DNA of 44,826 bases from Gammaproteobacteria bacterium (GTDB lineage: Bacteria > Pseudomonadota > Gammaproteobacteria > Pseudomonadales > Pseudohongiellaceae). Position 1 is the first letter of the stretch, and every line of letters begins with the position of its first letter. Below are positions 16,701-26,012 of the stretch, piece after piece. Location: positions 1 through 44,826 of the forward strand of contig JAQWTK010000018.1 in assembly GCA_029242705.1 (NCBI GenBank), written 5' to 3'. Position numbers and translations under genes: made by a program. The notes below the pieces were generated by a model, which saw only the letters and a program-made list of their open reading frames with translations, was not told the origin of the DNA and did not search any database.

Positions 16701-17888
16701 TCTGAAAGAATTAGTTCGGGCGAGACTATAGAGTTACAGTGGACATACCTTTCATCCAGTGGATGGGCGGAGCTTTCTAAAAACAGAATAGTATCGGATG
16801 AAACCAAAGGCTTCCTGCGATCTGGAATCATAATAATTGATATCCCTGAAGACATCTCTAATCAACATAAAAGTATGCCGGGAAATCTTTATTGGTTAAA
16901 GATTTCTACAAGTGCTGATTCATCCAATTTTTGTAGTTTAAGAAATGTAAAGACGCACGCTCTTAAGTTAAAAAGAAGCCTAGATGATAATGCTAATTTC
17001 GAACCATCTAGCCATCTTCCTTCCGAAATGAATTGGCGTGCAATAGCTACTATACCCGGTTTGAGTAAAGTTTCGCAGACCGATGGATTCTTAGGTAACA
17101 AACTAGAAAATAAAAGGTCTGAGTTAATAACGCGGGTCAGTGAACGCATTCGTCACAGGTCTCGCGCTATAGTGGCTTGGGATTATGAACGCTTGATACT
17201 GGAAAAATTTCCTATAGTAGGAAAAGTCAAATGCTTACCAAATTGTACTCAGTTTAGTTTGAAGACTTTGCCTGGAAATTTATTGATTGTGGTTACTCCT
17301 AAGATTAGCGAAGCCTTTCATGTCTATGGAAAAGCGCCAAAGCTAAGTGCAACGCACTTAAATGATATCCATGAATATGTTTCTAGTCTTAGTTCTTCCT
17401 TTGGGAATATTGAAGTTATTAATCCAGTCTCTGAATGGGTGCAAGTACGCTGTAAAGCTATGTTCCAAAAATATGCTCGTAATGGAAAATATGTTGAACA
17501 ACTCAACCAAGATATTAGAAGCTATTTGAACCCATGGGATAAGATTGGGTATAGATTAGTTTATGGTCAAAAGATTAAGCAAGAGGACGTATATTCCCAC
17601 ATATACAACCTTGAATATATTAAGTACGTGACTGAATTCTCAATGTTGCATATTACTCGTGATTCCTCTGGTTTCTATCGTTTGGGAGATTCCGTTCGAC
17701 AAGGGAAAACGAAGTCGGAAATAGTTAATATTTCTCCCCTTTATCCTTGGAGCTTAATAATGCCAATTAGCCGACATAACATCGAAGTAGTTACGGAAGT
17801 CGACCCTCGAGAACCTGATATCACCGGCATTAGAGAGTTGGAAATAGGTAGCACGTTCATAATTAACGGAAATATTGTAGATGGCTAA
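13773..17888 (+). CDS. Large baseplate wedge protein (Pvc11-like)
   Basis: 1371 residues. The N-terminal region (DRLLPALQEGYFNVDEMSFED, ISVDFASHLTYYNKN, GNWSSFLASNE) is the standard opening of Pvc11-type proteins. The middle (about 260-330) has FTQRHLDFYYRDILK and AKPLTIGKGAKF, and later IRAYNNISQLDPSKPFYPFG. The C-terminal third has the baseplate-J-like RVSERIRHRSRAIVAWDYERL and LEKFPIVGKVKCLPN. It forms a wedge arm of the baseplate with the Pvc12-like protein. The length is at the large end for the family. The next gene's ATG overlaps its last 8 bases. Confidence 0.94.
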   Translation: MSELNKAVNTDGIDRKDRLLPALQEGYFNVDEMSFEDLVEISVDFASHLTYYNKNLKAVGNWSSFLASNEIVIMALIINKDFEKLGNEFRNHLKNSEALSLKTIFKLIVEVNAWLEDLRRSNSVPAQELAAAFERIILNGLLENLHNLGMITTSSHEAREEYPFIDFRKLDKVWGILIEDETAIFPKSTINLSDETLNRQSIVMNAGFGFLNAIEHLKTFCKELLPYSLKTQNHDPAVGLYISFISLYKHAQDNINGFTQRHLDFYYRDILKTQYQHKNPESVILNFEISSQAKPLTIGKGAKFTCMKDEESKDVIFEAPGCIKVTDAKIEEIHTLRYQREDMITPACDMNFITRIYKQSISGLSEEATDLEQEGLPIFGHGGQAKKQSPNNEIETGLAIASKDLFLEEGERRIEIDLLLSRLIRPISYHIQNLGTATSSTEFKEILCELMISWLNEGERYNWNDELFSDDFKELEEVALGLDLQSLSITEEDIDDDNKLRLSSCKSMLTQVTEFLSTTSIPNSSSLPFYSYILIADSGKKFRKRLGLFMIHTLIEKGSVSEIFNGDLDNKAIQLGVENSLETVKRELKLGRDNLFKNYFGNAFNVGLSTEDGWFSLDRFDITERSDNRLGLRVALIVSSDAPAIIGCLPDIHGEGWETKLPLLKLRINRQASTNPYSLLENFSIENLELTVGVSGLRNIRAYNNISQLDPSKPFYPFGPTPTTNAYLAITSPELVKKNVKKLWINLNWGELPNDEEGFSGHYKGYVSEFKNNSFTAKLNVLSNGSWQPQSMRHSQTAPLFNYQGKKLSENQLIEVQAVDLLKPMGIDVAENELDLGLKTRNGFIKLTLDSPEGAFGHQEYPLRLTEIIEANSKFFVRKKQALPKSPYTPLLNQISFDYIASSEVSMQPKNNNEPSETSDKLYRLHEFGAEELTPNSTGKPINLFRPVDFDGHLFLGISASELKDLLTLSFSLSDDSERISSGETIELQWTYLSSSGWAELSKNRIVSDETKGFLRSGIIIIDIPEDISNQHKSMPGNLYWLKISTSADSSNFCSLRNVKTHALKLKRSLDDNANFEPSSHLPSEMNWRAIATIPGLSKVSQTDGFLGNKLENKRSELITRVSERIRHRSRAIVAWDYERLILEKFPIVGKVKCLPNCTQFSLKTLPGNLLIVVTPKISEAFHVYGKAPKLSATHLNDIHEYVSSLSSSFGNIEVINPVSEWVQVRCKAMFQKYARNGKYVEQLNQDIRSYLNPWDKIGYRLVYGQKIKQEDVYSHIYNLEYIKYVTEFSMLHITRDSSGFYRLGDSVRQGKTKSEIVNISPLYPWSLIMPISRHNIEVVTEVDPREPDITGIRELEIGSTFIINGNIVDG

Positions 17889-18759
17889 GCAAAACAGAGA
17901 GACTTTGAAACGGTTTTTTAGTGCGGGAAAATTACCTTCAGAGGAGCACTTTGCGGATCTGATAGACTCTTCGCTTAACGTCACTGATGAAGGTTTCAGT
18001 AAAACAGAAGAATTTGGTTTTGAGATTACACCGCAAAAACCTGAAGAGGAAACAGGTAATCTTATTAGCTTTTTTCGTAAGCTAACCGACAAATTACCAT
18101 CGTGGTCTATAAGCTATTATGGCAAGGAAGAAGCCCTTCAATTTATTCATACTAATCCCGCCGGAACTGAGAAAACCACAGTCCTGTCTTTAGACAAGGA
18201 AGGAAAAATTAGTGTAAGCGAACCTGGGGCGAGCTCGGATGATCTTGAGGAAGCTACAGGTATTAGTGATCAGATCAAATTGTCAGTAGGAGGTGCGATT
18301 CGGGCACCGGCCCGTGTTGGTGTTGGTATAAGTCAAAAATCCACCGTTCCAGCGAACGGACAATTCCATCCGATCACTGAAACTTTGTTCGGATTTCAGG
18401 CCCTGGAGATTGTAGCGAAGGTCGAAAAGCGAGACTCCAATAGATTCTCAATTATGCATGCGATCGCATTGAATGCTTTTAATCCACCCAGAGGGCTACT
18501 AAATTTCTGGAATCGAAGAAACCGTATCCGAGTGCATCAATCATATTACAGCAGCCCTCGGGATAGACTCAAACTTAAGTGGGAGGCAGTTGCAGATGAT
18601 GAATCTCCAAGGGTATCAAAGTATCGCTTATGTATTAAGTCTGCATTCAGATTTCCAGAGGAAGTGAACATTAATTACCATGTTACCAGATTGTGGTGCG
18701 CAGGCGCGGAAATGGATGATGATTTGGTGGACCGTGACCTTGAAAATGTTGAAGACTAA
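17881..18759 (+). CDS. Baseplate accessory or short tail-fibre candidate between Pvc11 and Pvc12
   Basis: 292 residues. The opening RETLKRFFSAGKLPSEEHFADLIDSSLN recalls the start of many eCIS and phage-like fibre proteins, where a short helical hook is followed by ADLIDS. A strand-rich shaft-like middle (about 60-125: SISYYGKEEALQFIHTN, TVLSLDKEGKISVSEPG) leads to a compact C-terminal domain (about 155-280: FHPITETLFGFQALEIVAKVE, HAIALNAF, RNRIRVHQSYY, YRLCIKSAFRF, NYHVTRLWCAG). No separate Pvc13-like fibre is evident, so this is the best candidate for the receptor-binding part; the assignment is inferred. It overlaps the Pvc11-like gene by 8 bases. Confidence 0.75.
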   Translation: MAKQNRETLKRFFSAGKLPSEEHFADLIDSSLNVTDEGFSKTEEFGFEITPQKPEEETGNLISFFRKLTDKLPSWSISYYGKEEALQFIHTNPAGTEKTTVLSLDKEGKISVSEPGASSDDLEEATGISDQIKLSVGGAIRAPARVGVGISQKSTVPANGQFHPITETLFGFQALEIVAKVEKRDSNRFSIMHAIALNAFNPPRGLLNFWNRRNRIRVHQSYYSSPRDRLKLKWEAVADDESPRVSKYRLCIKSAFRFPEEVNINYHVTRLWCAGAEMDDDLVDRDLENVED

Positions 18760-18792
18760 CAAGTGGCAATGGAAATTCAGTTAAGAGATTAA

Positions 18793-21700
18793 ATGAAAGA
18801 TAATAAAATAATAGAAAGAAAAACCGTTGACGAGAATCCGTATGGTTTCGCACGCCTTAGGGAAGAGGGGATTGAGTTTGCCCAAAACCTGTCTGGTTTA
18901 GAATGGACGGACTACAATCATCACGACCCGGGTGTTACGATTTTAGAGCAAATCTGTTTTGCTTTAACTGATTTAATTTATCGTTCTAATTTTGATGTGA
19001 CGGATTATCTCTGTGATGAACGTGGAAAAATAAATACTTCCGAATTAGGATTACATGCACCTCAGGATGTATTTTTTACCAGACCAACTTCTGAAATAGA
19101 CTATCGTAAAGCACTAATCGACATGTCTGATAATGTTAGTGATGTTCGCTTTTTGACTGAAAATTCGTTAATGCCTTCCGAATATGGACTCTACAAATTA
19201 AAATTAAGAAGAAGTCAGACCAAAGGGACTAGTTTTTCAGATAATGAGCTGATTGAGCAGACCTACAAGAATTTTAATTCCATGAGAAATCTTTGTGAGG
19301 ATATCGAAGATATACAAGTTATAAATGAAATCGATTGCTATTTAGAAATAGATTTCACTTTAAAAGCTGGATTCCAGCCAGAAAGCGTGCTTGCTGAAGT
19401 TTATTTACTAGCATCAAAAGAACTAGCAATGGAGGCTTCCTATACAAGTTATAGCAGAGGCTTAGAACATGGAATGTCTTTAGATGACATTATGTCTGGT
19501 CCCTTTACAAAAAATGGAATATTAAGCGACGATGAGATTTTAAATGCTAGCGTTGAAAAAGATAAAAGTCTTCTCGAGTCGACAATATTGGCGAGCACCC
19601 AAAAAGTTGTTGGTATAGAGTATGTGACTTATTTGCGATTGAAAGATGCGGGAGCAGAGAATAATTCTGAAGGTAGGCTACGATTAATTGATCCTATTAG
19701 TAGCGAACAATTGTCTTCGATTTATATTAAGGTGGCTGGAAAGCAGATTAATATTTCTTTTGCGGAATTTAAAATAAATTTTGATAAACACAAACTGATT
19801 AAGGAAAGTCAGACCTATAATTTAGATGAAGATATATATTTATCTAAGCCTATAATGGGAAATTACCGAAGCCTAAATATTTACCAATCAGTTCAAAATC
19901 AATTCCCCGCAACTTATGGAATAAATCAGCTTGGAATCCCAGAAAACTATCCGGAAGAGAGAAAAGCACAAGCCTTGCAGCTGAAGTCATATTTGTTACT
20001 TTTCGAGCAAATAATGTCGAATTATTTGGTTAACTTGAATTCGATTAGTCGTCTCTTTTCGATAGATACCACTACTGAGTCAACATACTTTAGTGGAATC
20101 TTAGATAAAGATGAAATATCTAGTCTTCAAAAGATATACCCTGAGAATGCCAAGGAATTATTAGAAGATATCTTAATCAAAGTAGATGACTTTTTTGGCC
20201 GAAAGAATCGGCTGCTAGATTATTTGCTGGCTCTCTATGGTGAAGATTTAAATCATGAACAGTGCCGAATTTTCAATTGCTATTTCAGTGCGAATGAATT
20301 AGAGCGAGAAATTGTTTTAAACAAAGTGCGTCTAATCAACAATATTCAGTCCGCTAGTGGCGATAGAGGGTCAGCTGAAACTACTGTAAATATGAAGCTG
20401 AGAATAGAAAACTCTTTAGGAAGTAATGAGGGCAAGATTGAGGACTCTATTTCAATTTCTGGATTGCAGTATAGAGTCGGCTTATTTTTAGGTTTCAAAA
20501 GGCTTAGATCAAGGTCGCTTATTCAGATTATATTCGATCATGATTTGTGTATTATTCCACATGACTCCTTTGTCAAGGAGTATGCTGCTCTGGATAGTGA
20601 AGATTATATAATCAGTAATGAAGAGATCCATCTAGCAAAGAAGCTCTTTCCAAAAGAGGTGTTCAATGAGTCTGACGAGCGATATTACAGAATAGCTCGT
20701 AATATGTATAAAACTATTGAACCAATGAGAAATAATTTTTTAAGCACGGCGTTAATAGAATGTGGAGTTAATGTAAATAATTATATATATGATAAGAAAA
20801 ATAAGAGCTTAAGTCTAAGTCTTAAGAGTTATAGTAAAGCTTCCAATGAAAAAGGGATGCTTGAGTTATTGTCATCTATTGAAGAAGCCGATGCCGCTAA
20901 ATTCTCCAAATTTTTGCGCCGACTATTAATTCATATCAGTATCGAAAGTGAAGGTATGCATATAGTGGAGCACATATTGCTACGCCCGAAGGATCTCAAG
21001 AAGATTCCTGTTTCACTTAAGAAATTTTTTGCTAATCGGGTAAGTGTAATTTTTCCTGCATGGACGGCGCGTTGCTGTGATCCGGATTTTCGTGCTTGGG
21101 CTGAAGAATTGGTCAGAGAAAATTGTCCGGCCCATATTCGTCCAGATATTTATTGGCTCGACTTCAAATCAATGTGTGAATTTGAAGTAATGTACAATAA
21201 CTGGTGTGAATTAATCAGAGTTAAAAGAACATACAATAAGTCTGATGCGCTTGATCAATATAGCCTAACGTTAATTAGATTCCTTGTGTCTAAAAAATTT
21301 GACTTAGCCTACCCAGATGACGAAGTTTTTCAAAAAGAAATAGAGAGTAATATTAAATCGCGAGGTATGAATTACTCGAACGTACTATTAAGTAGGCATG
21401 AAGAATTGGTGAATTGTCCAAGAAGGAATCAGGATATCGAAGAGCTCTATTTGCAAGAAATAGAGCTCTTTCAGGCCGAAATTCGGCGTATGAAAGTCTA
21501 TCTCGTGGAGCACGTGCGCCTCCTGCCGAGAAATTCTCACGTAGATGAGAGTTGGGACTCTTATATCTCCTCGGTTAGTGTCATCCTGCCAAAGATTAGT
21601 TCGTTTCGACGAAAGAGCACGGGTAAAACTTATTTTCAGGCCTTTAAATCTGTGGTCGAGAGTGAATTACGAGAAAAGCTCGACTCCAGCGTAACGATAG

Positions 21701-21915
21701 AGTGCCATTGGCTAATCCCTTTCGACTTCGAAGCGTTTGTCTCGCTCTACTCTAACTGGAATACCTTAAGGAACAATTCAGTAGCGAGTAATGTGGGATT
21801 AGGGGTAGCCACTAATCGATTAGAGACGTACTTAAAACTGTTAAAAAAATCGAGTGATATAACCAACAATATTAGTAATTGGAAGTCAGTGCAGAGCAGT
21901 GTTAACGACGTATGA
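18793..21915 (+). CDS. Large baseplate protein (Pvc12-like)
   Basis: 1040 residues. The N-terminus holds GFARLREEGIEFAQNLSGLEWTDYNHHDPGVTILEQICFALTDLIYR, with the HHDPGVTILE signature of the gp6/gp7-type baseplate proteins of eCIS. Later parts include LKSYLLLFEQIMSNYLVNLNSISRLFS (about 395-420), RKNRLLDYLLALYGE and, near the end, IVEHILLRPKD, FANRVSVIFPAWTARCCDPDFR and ENCPAHIRPDIYWL. Paired with the Pvc11-like protein it makes the wedge ring. Its TGA overlaps the ATG of the tape-measure gene (ATGATGA at 21912). Confidence 0.94.
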   Translation: MKDNKIIERKTVDENPYGFARLREEGIEFAQNLSGLEWTDYNHHDPGVTILEQICFALTDLIYRSNFDVTDYLCDERGKINTSELGLHAPQDVFFTRPTSEIDYRKALIDMSDNVSDVRFLTENSLMPSEYGLYKLKLRRSQTKGTSFSDNELIEQTYKNFNSMRNLCEDIEDIQVINEIDCYLEIDFTLKAGFQPESVLAEVYLLASKELAMEASYTSYSRGLEHGMSLDDIMSGPFTKNGILSDDEILNASVEKDKSLLESTILASTQKVVGIEYVTYLRLKDAGAENNSEGRLRLIDPISSEQLSSIYIKVAGKQINISFAEFKINFDKHKLIKESQTYNLDEDIYLSKPIMGNYRSLNIYQSVQNQFPATYGINQLGIPENYPEERKAQALQLKSYLLLFEQIMSNYLVNLNSISRLFSIDTTTESTYFSGILDKDEISSLQKIYPENAKELLEDILIKVDDFFGRKNRLLDYLLALYGEDLNHEQCRIFNCYFSANELEREIVLNKVRLINNIQSASGDRGSAETTVNMKLRIENSLGSNEGKIEDSISISGLQYRVGLFLGFKRLRSRSLIQIIFDHDLCIIPHDSFVKEYAALDSEDYIISNEEIHLAKKLFPKEVFNESDERYYRIARNMYKTIEPMRNNFLSTALIECGVNVNNYIYDKKNKSLSLSLKSYSKASNEKGMLELLSSIEEADAAKFSKFLRRLLIHISIESEGMHIVEHILLRPKDLKKIPVSLKKFFANRVSVIFPAWTARCCDPDFRAWAEELVRENCPAHIRPDIYWLDFKSMCEFEVMYNNWCELIRVKRTYNKSDALDQYSLTLIRFLVSKKFDLAYPDDEVFQKEIESNIKSRGMNYSNVLLSRHEELVNCPRRNQDIEELYLQEIELFQAEIRRMKVYLVEHVRLLPRNSHVDESWDSYISSVSVILPKISSFRRKSTGKTYFQAFKSVVESELREKLDSSVTIECHWLIPFDFEAFVSLYSNWNTLRNNSVASNVGLGVATNRLETYLKLLKKSSDITNNISNWKSVQSSVNDV

Positions 21916-23894
21916 TGAATAAAGCACATCAAATAGAGTCTGCTATCGTGGAAATTGCTTTCCCTAACGAGCAATTAGCTTTATCCCAGCATGGCTTGTT
22001 CGAATCTTTTGTCCGAAAAAAAATGTTTTTGGCAATAAGTGATGTTTTCGACGAGTTCTCTGAAGAAAACACAATTTATTCGATTGAGAAGTTGGAAATG
22101 GACTTGGGTGTAATATCAACCTCACATTCGTACTCAGAATTCGAATCGAAATTAAGATCAAAGCTGCGAGAAAGTATTGAAAATGAGCTGGCATATTACA
22201 GCCAATACCCTAACGAGAAATTACGTAAAGTCACACATTCTCAGTCTGAGCTAGAGCTTATCTGCAGTTTCCTTGAGCACGGTAGCTTACGCTGGAATGC
22301 TAGCCTTTCAGGTAAAGTTTCTCTCAAGAAATTATTGAAATCAGTGATAGAGAATGAAGGCTTGGCATTGGTAAAATTTTTGTCGAATACAAATAAAAGG
22401 AAAGAAATAATATACAGGTTGGCAACGCAATTTGATTCATCATCCCTTAGTTCGCTATTCGGCCTTATGGTTCAAATAGATTCTCGTGAGTTAGAAAATG
22501 CGATTGATTGGATTATTTCTCTGGGAGCAGAAAGATTTGAGCTGACAAGACGAGATTTAGCGCAAAGAGCTTGGCTTGAAATCTTTCAGTTGGCGATATT
22601 AGATAAGGTGAGTGCATTCAGAGTAGAGGACGTAATACTTGCGATATTAGGGACTATATCTTCTCAAACAAAATTTTCACCCACACTAGTTCACAATAAA
22701 TTACTTTCGCATGCAAAGGTTGTCCAAACTAATCCGCGACTAACGCGATTTTTAGAAAAAATACTCAAGGATTATAACGCAGAAATACAAGAAAAAGAGG
22801 AAGCACATCTACCAATAGACGACTATCTAACCTCGGATGGTTTAAATTCTAGTAACGATCAATCGAGAGACGCGGAGCGATCTCAAGTATTGGCTCTTAG
22901 AGCTAGGCTTGTCGAGGCGATAAATACAGGTTTTGCTGGAAAAATACTCCCTTACTGGAGTGAACTATTTCGGAAATATTCTGTAACAACAGAAGAAGTA
23001 CTGTATACCTTGGGCCAAAAAAAAGAGGCTCGAAAGAATATCGCATGGAAATTTCCAGAGCCGTTAATTGTACAAATTGTAAAATTACTTGAGCCTACCC
23101 ATTATTCTTTCATCGAGAAAATGATTTCTGAACCAAAATTATTTCTCCAGGCGGAACAAGAATTAGAGATAGAAGAATCTAATGCAAAGAAATCGTTGTG
23201 GGAATTTACATTAACCTACTTGATAGTAGAACGAGGGAGTCGGTTCAATCGAAAGTCCTACATATCAAGTGTTATGCATCAAATGGCAGCCCATACTAAT
23301 GTTGATCTTATAGATTTATATGAAAGTTTGATGACACTTCTTGATCCTGTTTCAAATAGTAATGTTATGAGTGCTGAATTAATGGAATTGTTAGTGGAGC
23401 TAAAAGGCGAAATTGACCCTAAAATTAAGTCATTATCTGTACCTACAAAAGAATCACAAGCTCAAGACTCGGAGTATTCTTCAAAAAAGAGAGAAAATAA
23501 GGTCGAATTTTACGAAAAGAATGGCGACGAGCCAGATAAATCAACCATTGACGCTTTCTATCAGGCAGTTCGTCAAGGGAAACTTGGCTTAATCGAACCT
23601 ATATGGGCGGACATTTTAAAATTCTATGGCGATTGGTTTCTTGAGACATTGCGTAGGCTTGGGCAACACCAAGAAATTAGAAGAAATATTTCAAAAACAT
23701 TTAAGGATCCGATGCTCATGGAAATAGTAGAGCGGTTGGAGCCCGGAAATAGTGGGTTTATCTTTGACTCAATTAAATCGATAACGTCAGATCAAATGAT
23801 ACGATCAGACGCGGATGTTAAAAGAGTTGGAATCGCGCAAGAGCAAAACATACATATTTCAAGAGAGACGATCTGGGAATTTACATTTGCTTAA
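21912..23894 (+). CDS. Tape measure protein, N-terminal part (Pvc14-like, interrupted by in-frame TAA)
   Basis: 660 residues up to a TAA at 23892-23894. The opening, IESAIVEIAFPNEQLALSQ, FVRKKMFLAISDVFDEFSE, IYSIEKLEMDLGVI, then a charged helix, is the conserved head of CIS tape-measure proteins, which set tail length. Two related units of about 220 residues follow; each has an LGQ(K/H)xEARKNI-like block, a LEPxxxxFI block and a WEFTxxYL(I/L)VERGSRFN block. The stop falls inside the second WEFT block: the residues before it read IWEFTFA, and after the stop the frame continues LLVERGSRFN. In the intact first copy the equivalent residue is Tyr (WEFTLTYLIVERG). A TAT or TAC to TAA change would explain it. 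The missing C-terminus is encoded downstream in the same frame. Confidence 0.9.
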   Translation: MMNKAHQIESAIVEIAFPNEQLALSQHGLFESFVRKKMFLAISDVFDEFSEENTIYSIEKLEMDLGVISTSHSYSEFESKLRSKLRESIENELAYYSQYPNEKLRKVTHSQSELELICSFLEHGSLRWNASLSGKVSLKKLLKSVIENEGLALVKFLSNTNKRKEIIYRLATQFDSSSLSSLFGLMVQIDSRELENAIDWIISLGAERFELTRRDLAQRAWLEIFQLAILDKVSAFRVEDVILAILGTISSQTKFSPTLVHNKLLSHAKVVQTNPRLTRFLEKILKDYNAEIQEKEEAHLPIDDYLTSDGLNSSNDQSRDAERSQVLALRARLVEAINTGFAGKILPYWSELFRKYSVTTEEVLYTLGQKKEARKNIAWKFPEPLIVQIVKLLEPTHYSFIEKMISEPKLFLQAEQELEIEESNAKKSLWEFTLTYLIVERGSRFNRKSYISSVMHQMAAHTNVDLIDLYESLMTLLDPVSNSNVMSAELMELLVELKGEIDPKIKSLSVPTKESQAQDSEYSSKKRENKVEFYEKNGDEPDKSTIDAFYQAVRQGKLGLIEPIWADILKFYGDWFLETLRRLGQHQEIRRNISKTFKDPMLMEIVERLEPGNSGFIFDSIKSITSDQMIRSDADVKRVGIAQEQNIHISRETIWEFTFA

Positions 23895-26012
23895 TTGTTA
23901 GTTGAACGCGGTAGTAGATTTAATAAAAGATCTTATCTATCAAGCGTTATAAGGCAGCTTTCAGCGAGGGAGAATATTTCTGCTCGTGCGATGTACGAGA
24001 ATATAATCAATTCATTCTTAATACATAAAAAACCTAGCGCTTCTTACCAAAATTTTATCGATTTACTAAAGGAAATTGGTTCAGATTTTCATTATGAAAT
24101 CCAAGAAGTAAATTCAAATTTTCAGGATGATGCCCAAAAGGCCATCAATCTAGAAGCCAAAAACTATACAGATAAAAATCTTGCTGCGGATCTGCGTACT
24201 CAAGACGATAAGTCTGATTCGCCTGCGACGAAAAAATCAACTGATAAGGACAATGAGCAGATGGGATTGATTAGGGCTTATATGCTCTATGAAAAGCTAT
24301 GTGAGGAATTATCTAATGCTGAGGCCAGAGGCGTTGCAGCTTCATATCATATAATTAGGTTATTTCATGAGCTACTTGAAAGTTACCCCTGGAAGCTTCA
24401 TCGATTTAATCATGAATTGAATACGGGCAGATGGTCTCTAGTTCATTTTATACCCAAGTTACCTTCTTCTTTGCAGAGGAAATTATTACTCTCATATTTC
24501 GAAAGTTTCAAGAGCAATTTTGATTTTGAGATCGATTTATTCGTTGAAAAAATATCAAAGTATGAAAAAGGGATGTCGAATAATGCAATAAATTACCTAG
24601 TAATTTTTCATCGGATACTAAACGATAAAATCTTTAGCATAGATGCAATCTTTGCAGAAGATGCTCCCCTCAGTGAAAAACTTGAGGAAGATATTTCTAT
24701 TATTGAAAGATCAACAATTCTTCAGAAAAATCAGAACGATACCTTTGATTCAAACAAAGCTAATGAGGGAAGAATTACAAACGATTCGTTGCCACTAAAC
24801 CAAAGAACCTACGATCTTGTTAGAGCTTATCTCTATGGAAATTTAGAACTGGATTCAAGAAACTCTCGCTTATTAGCAAATGTACTGGAGCGTATATTGA
24901 GTGCTCATCCCGAAACTTTAAGAGCTCTCCTTGGTGAAACAATATTTGATAAAGAATGCGCTCGTCGTTTGGTCTCTTTACTGTCTGAAAGCCTGCTTGC
25001 CAAAGTTTTACTGTTAATGCGAGCTAAAGAACATGTTAAAGCAATGATTTATACAGACTTGATTGTTGTGGCTTATATAGAAGGTCGAAGGAAGATAGGA
25101 ATAAATATTAGTACAATACACTCCCTAAAATGGGAGTTCATATTTAATTATTTAATTGTCGAAGGTCGAAGTTTCAATGAAGTCAGTTTCACTAAACTAT
25201 TCGTTGATTTTTTAGTTAAAAAAATGAAAATAAAAGATCAAGCATATTTTCTTCACGAGCTTGTAGAGGGAATTACTGCCACCAAAATCTCAAGTACTCA
25301 TGTTGCTAGCGCAAGGGTAGCGATGATTCTCTCTAATTCGATTTCTAGAAATTTAGATTCTTCAAAATTAGAGTCTCGAAAGGAGGCATACAGTAATTTA
25401 AGCATTTCTGTGACTTCTAAAAATCAAATCGAAAGCGAAAAAGGAGCAGAGTTTAATGTTGCTGCTTTGGGTTCGCCGCATAATATTTTTGATGAGGAAG
25501 AAGATATTCAAGAAGATATTTATGTGGAAAATGCTGGCCTAGTTTTATTAGCGCCCTATTTGCCACGTTACTTTGAAACTCTAGGGTTGCTTGAGAATCA
25601 AAAATTTAAGGGTAAGGATGCTGCTGAGCGCGGTGCTCATTTGCTTCAATATATGGTTAATGGGAATACCAATAGTGCCGAATATCTCTTGGTTCTAAAT
25701 AAAGTTCTGTGCGGAATAAAAACGGGGTTGCCTATAATTAGCGGTATAGAAATTTCTCAGGAAGAGGAAGAATTATCAGAGAGCCTGTTACGCGGGATCA
25801 TTGTTAATTGGCCAGCGCTTAAAAATACTTCGATAGATGGCTTGAAGGAGTCTTTTCTGCAAAGACAGGCGCATTTTCAATTAAAAGAAAATGCTTGGCA
25901 CTTATTAGTTGAATCCAAAGGGTTTGATATATTGCTAGATGGCATTCCTTGGAATTACAAAACAGTAAAACATCCATGGATGGATAGTTTAATAAATGTA
26001 GATTGGCGATGA
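23895..26012 (+). CDS. Tape measure protein, C-terminal part (same frame, directly after the stop)
   Basis: 705 residues continuing the frame of the N-terminal part without any gap. The first codon after the stop is TTG, and no ribosome binding site lies near it, so this is better seen as the rest of one 1366-residue gene than as a separate gene. It includes the rest of the second repeat, a third diverged copy (KWEFIFNYLIVEGRSFN), Ser/Lys-rich linkers, and the conserved family tail: AGLVLLAPYLPRYFETLGLL, AAERGAHLLQYMVNG, LVLNKVLCG, NWPALKNTSIDGLKESFLQR and FDILLDGIPWNYKTVKHPWM. The tail is well preserved with no further stop, which argues for a very recent mutation, read-through, reinitiation or a base error. 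Its TGA overlaps the ATPase start (ATGA at 26009). Confidence 0.85.
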   Translation: MLVERGSRFNKRSYLSSVIRQLSARENISARAMYENIINSFLIHKKPSASYQNFIDLLKEIGSDFHYEIQEVNSNFQDDAQKAINLEAKNYTDKNLAADLRTQDDKSDSPATKKSTDKDNEQMGLIRAYMLYEKLCEELSNAEARGVAASYHIIRLFHELLESYPWKLHRFNHELNTGRWSLVHFIPKLPSSLQRKLLLSYFESFKSNFDFEIDLFVEKISKYEKGMSNNAINYLVIFHRILNDKIFSIDAIFAEDAPLSEKLEEDISIIERSTILQKNQNDTFDSNKANEGRITNDSLPLNQRTYDLVRAYLYGNLELDSRNSRLLANVLERILSAHPETLRALLGETIFDKECARRLVSLLSESLLAKVLLLMRAKEHVKAMIYTDLIVVAYIEGRRKIGINISTIHSLKWEFIFNYLIVEGRSFNEVSFTKLFVDFLVKKMKIKDQAYFLHELVEGITATKISSTHVASARVAMILSNSISRNLDSSKLESRKEAYSNLSISVTSKNQIESEKGAEFNVAALGSPHNIFDEEEDIQEDIYVENAGLVLLAPYLPRYFETLGLLENQKFKGKDAAERGAHLLQYMVNGNTNSAEYLLVLNKVLCGIKTGLPIISGIEISQEEEELSESLLRGIIVNWPALKNTSIDGLKESFLQRQAHFQLKENAWHLLVESKGFDILLDGIPWNYKTVKHPWMDSLINVDWR

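Noticed and set aside
23895..26012. A separate second tape-measure gene starting at TTG 23895
   Set aside because: The frame is continuous with the upstream part, the stop falls inside a conserved motif, and no ribosome binding site precedes the TTG.
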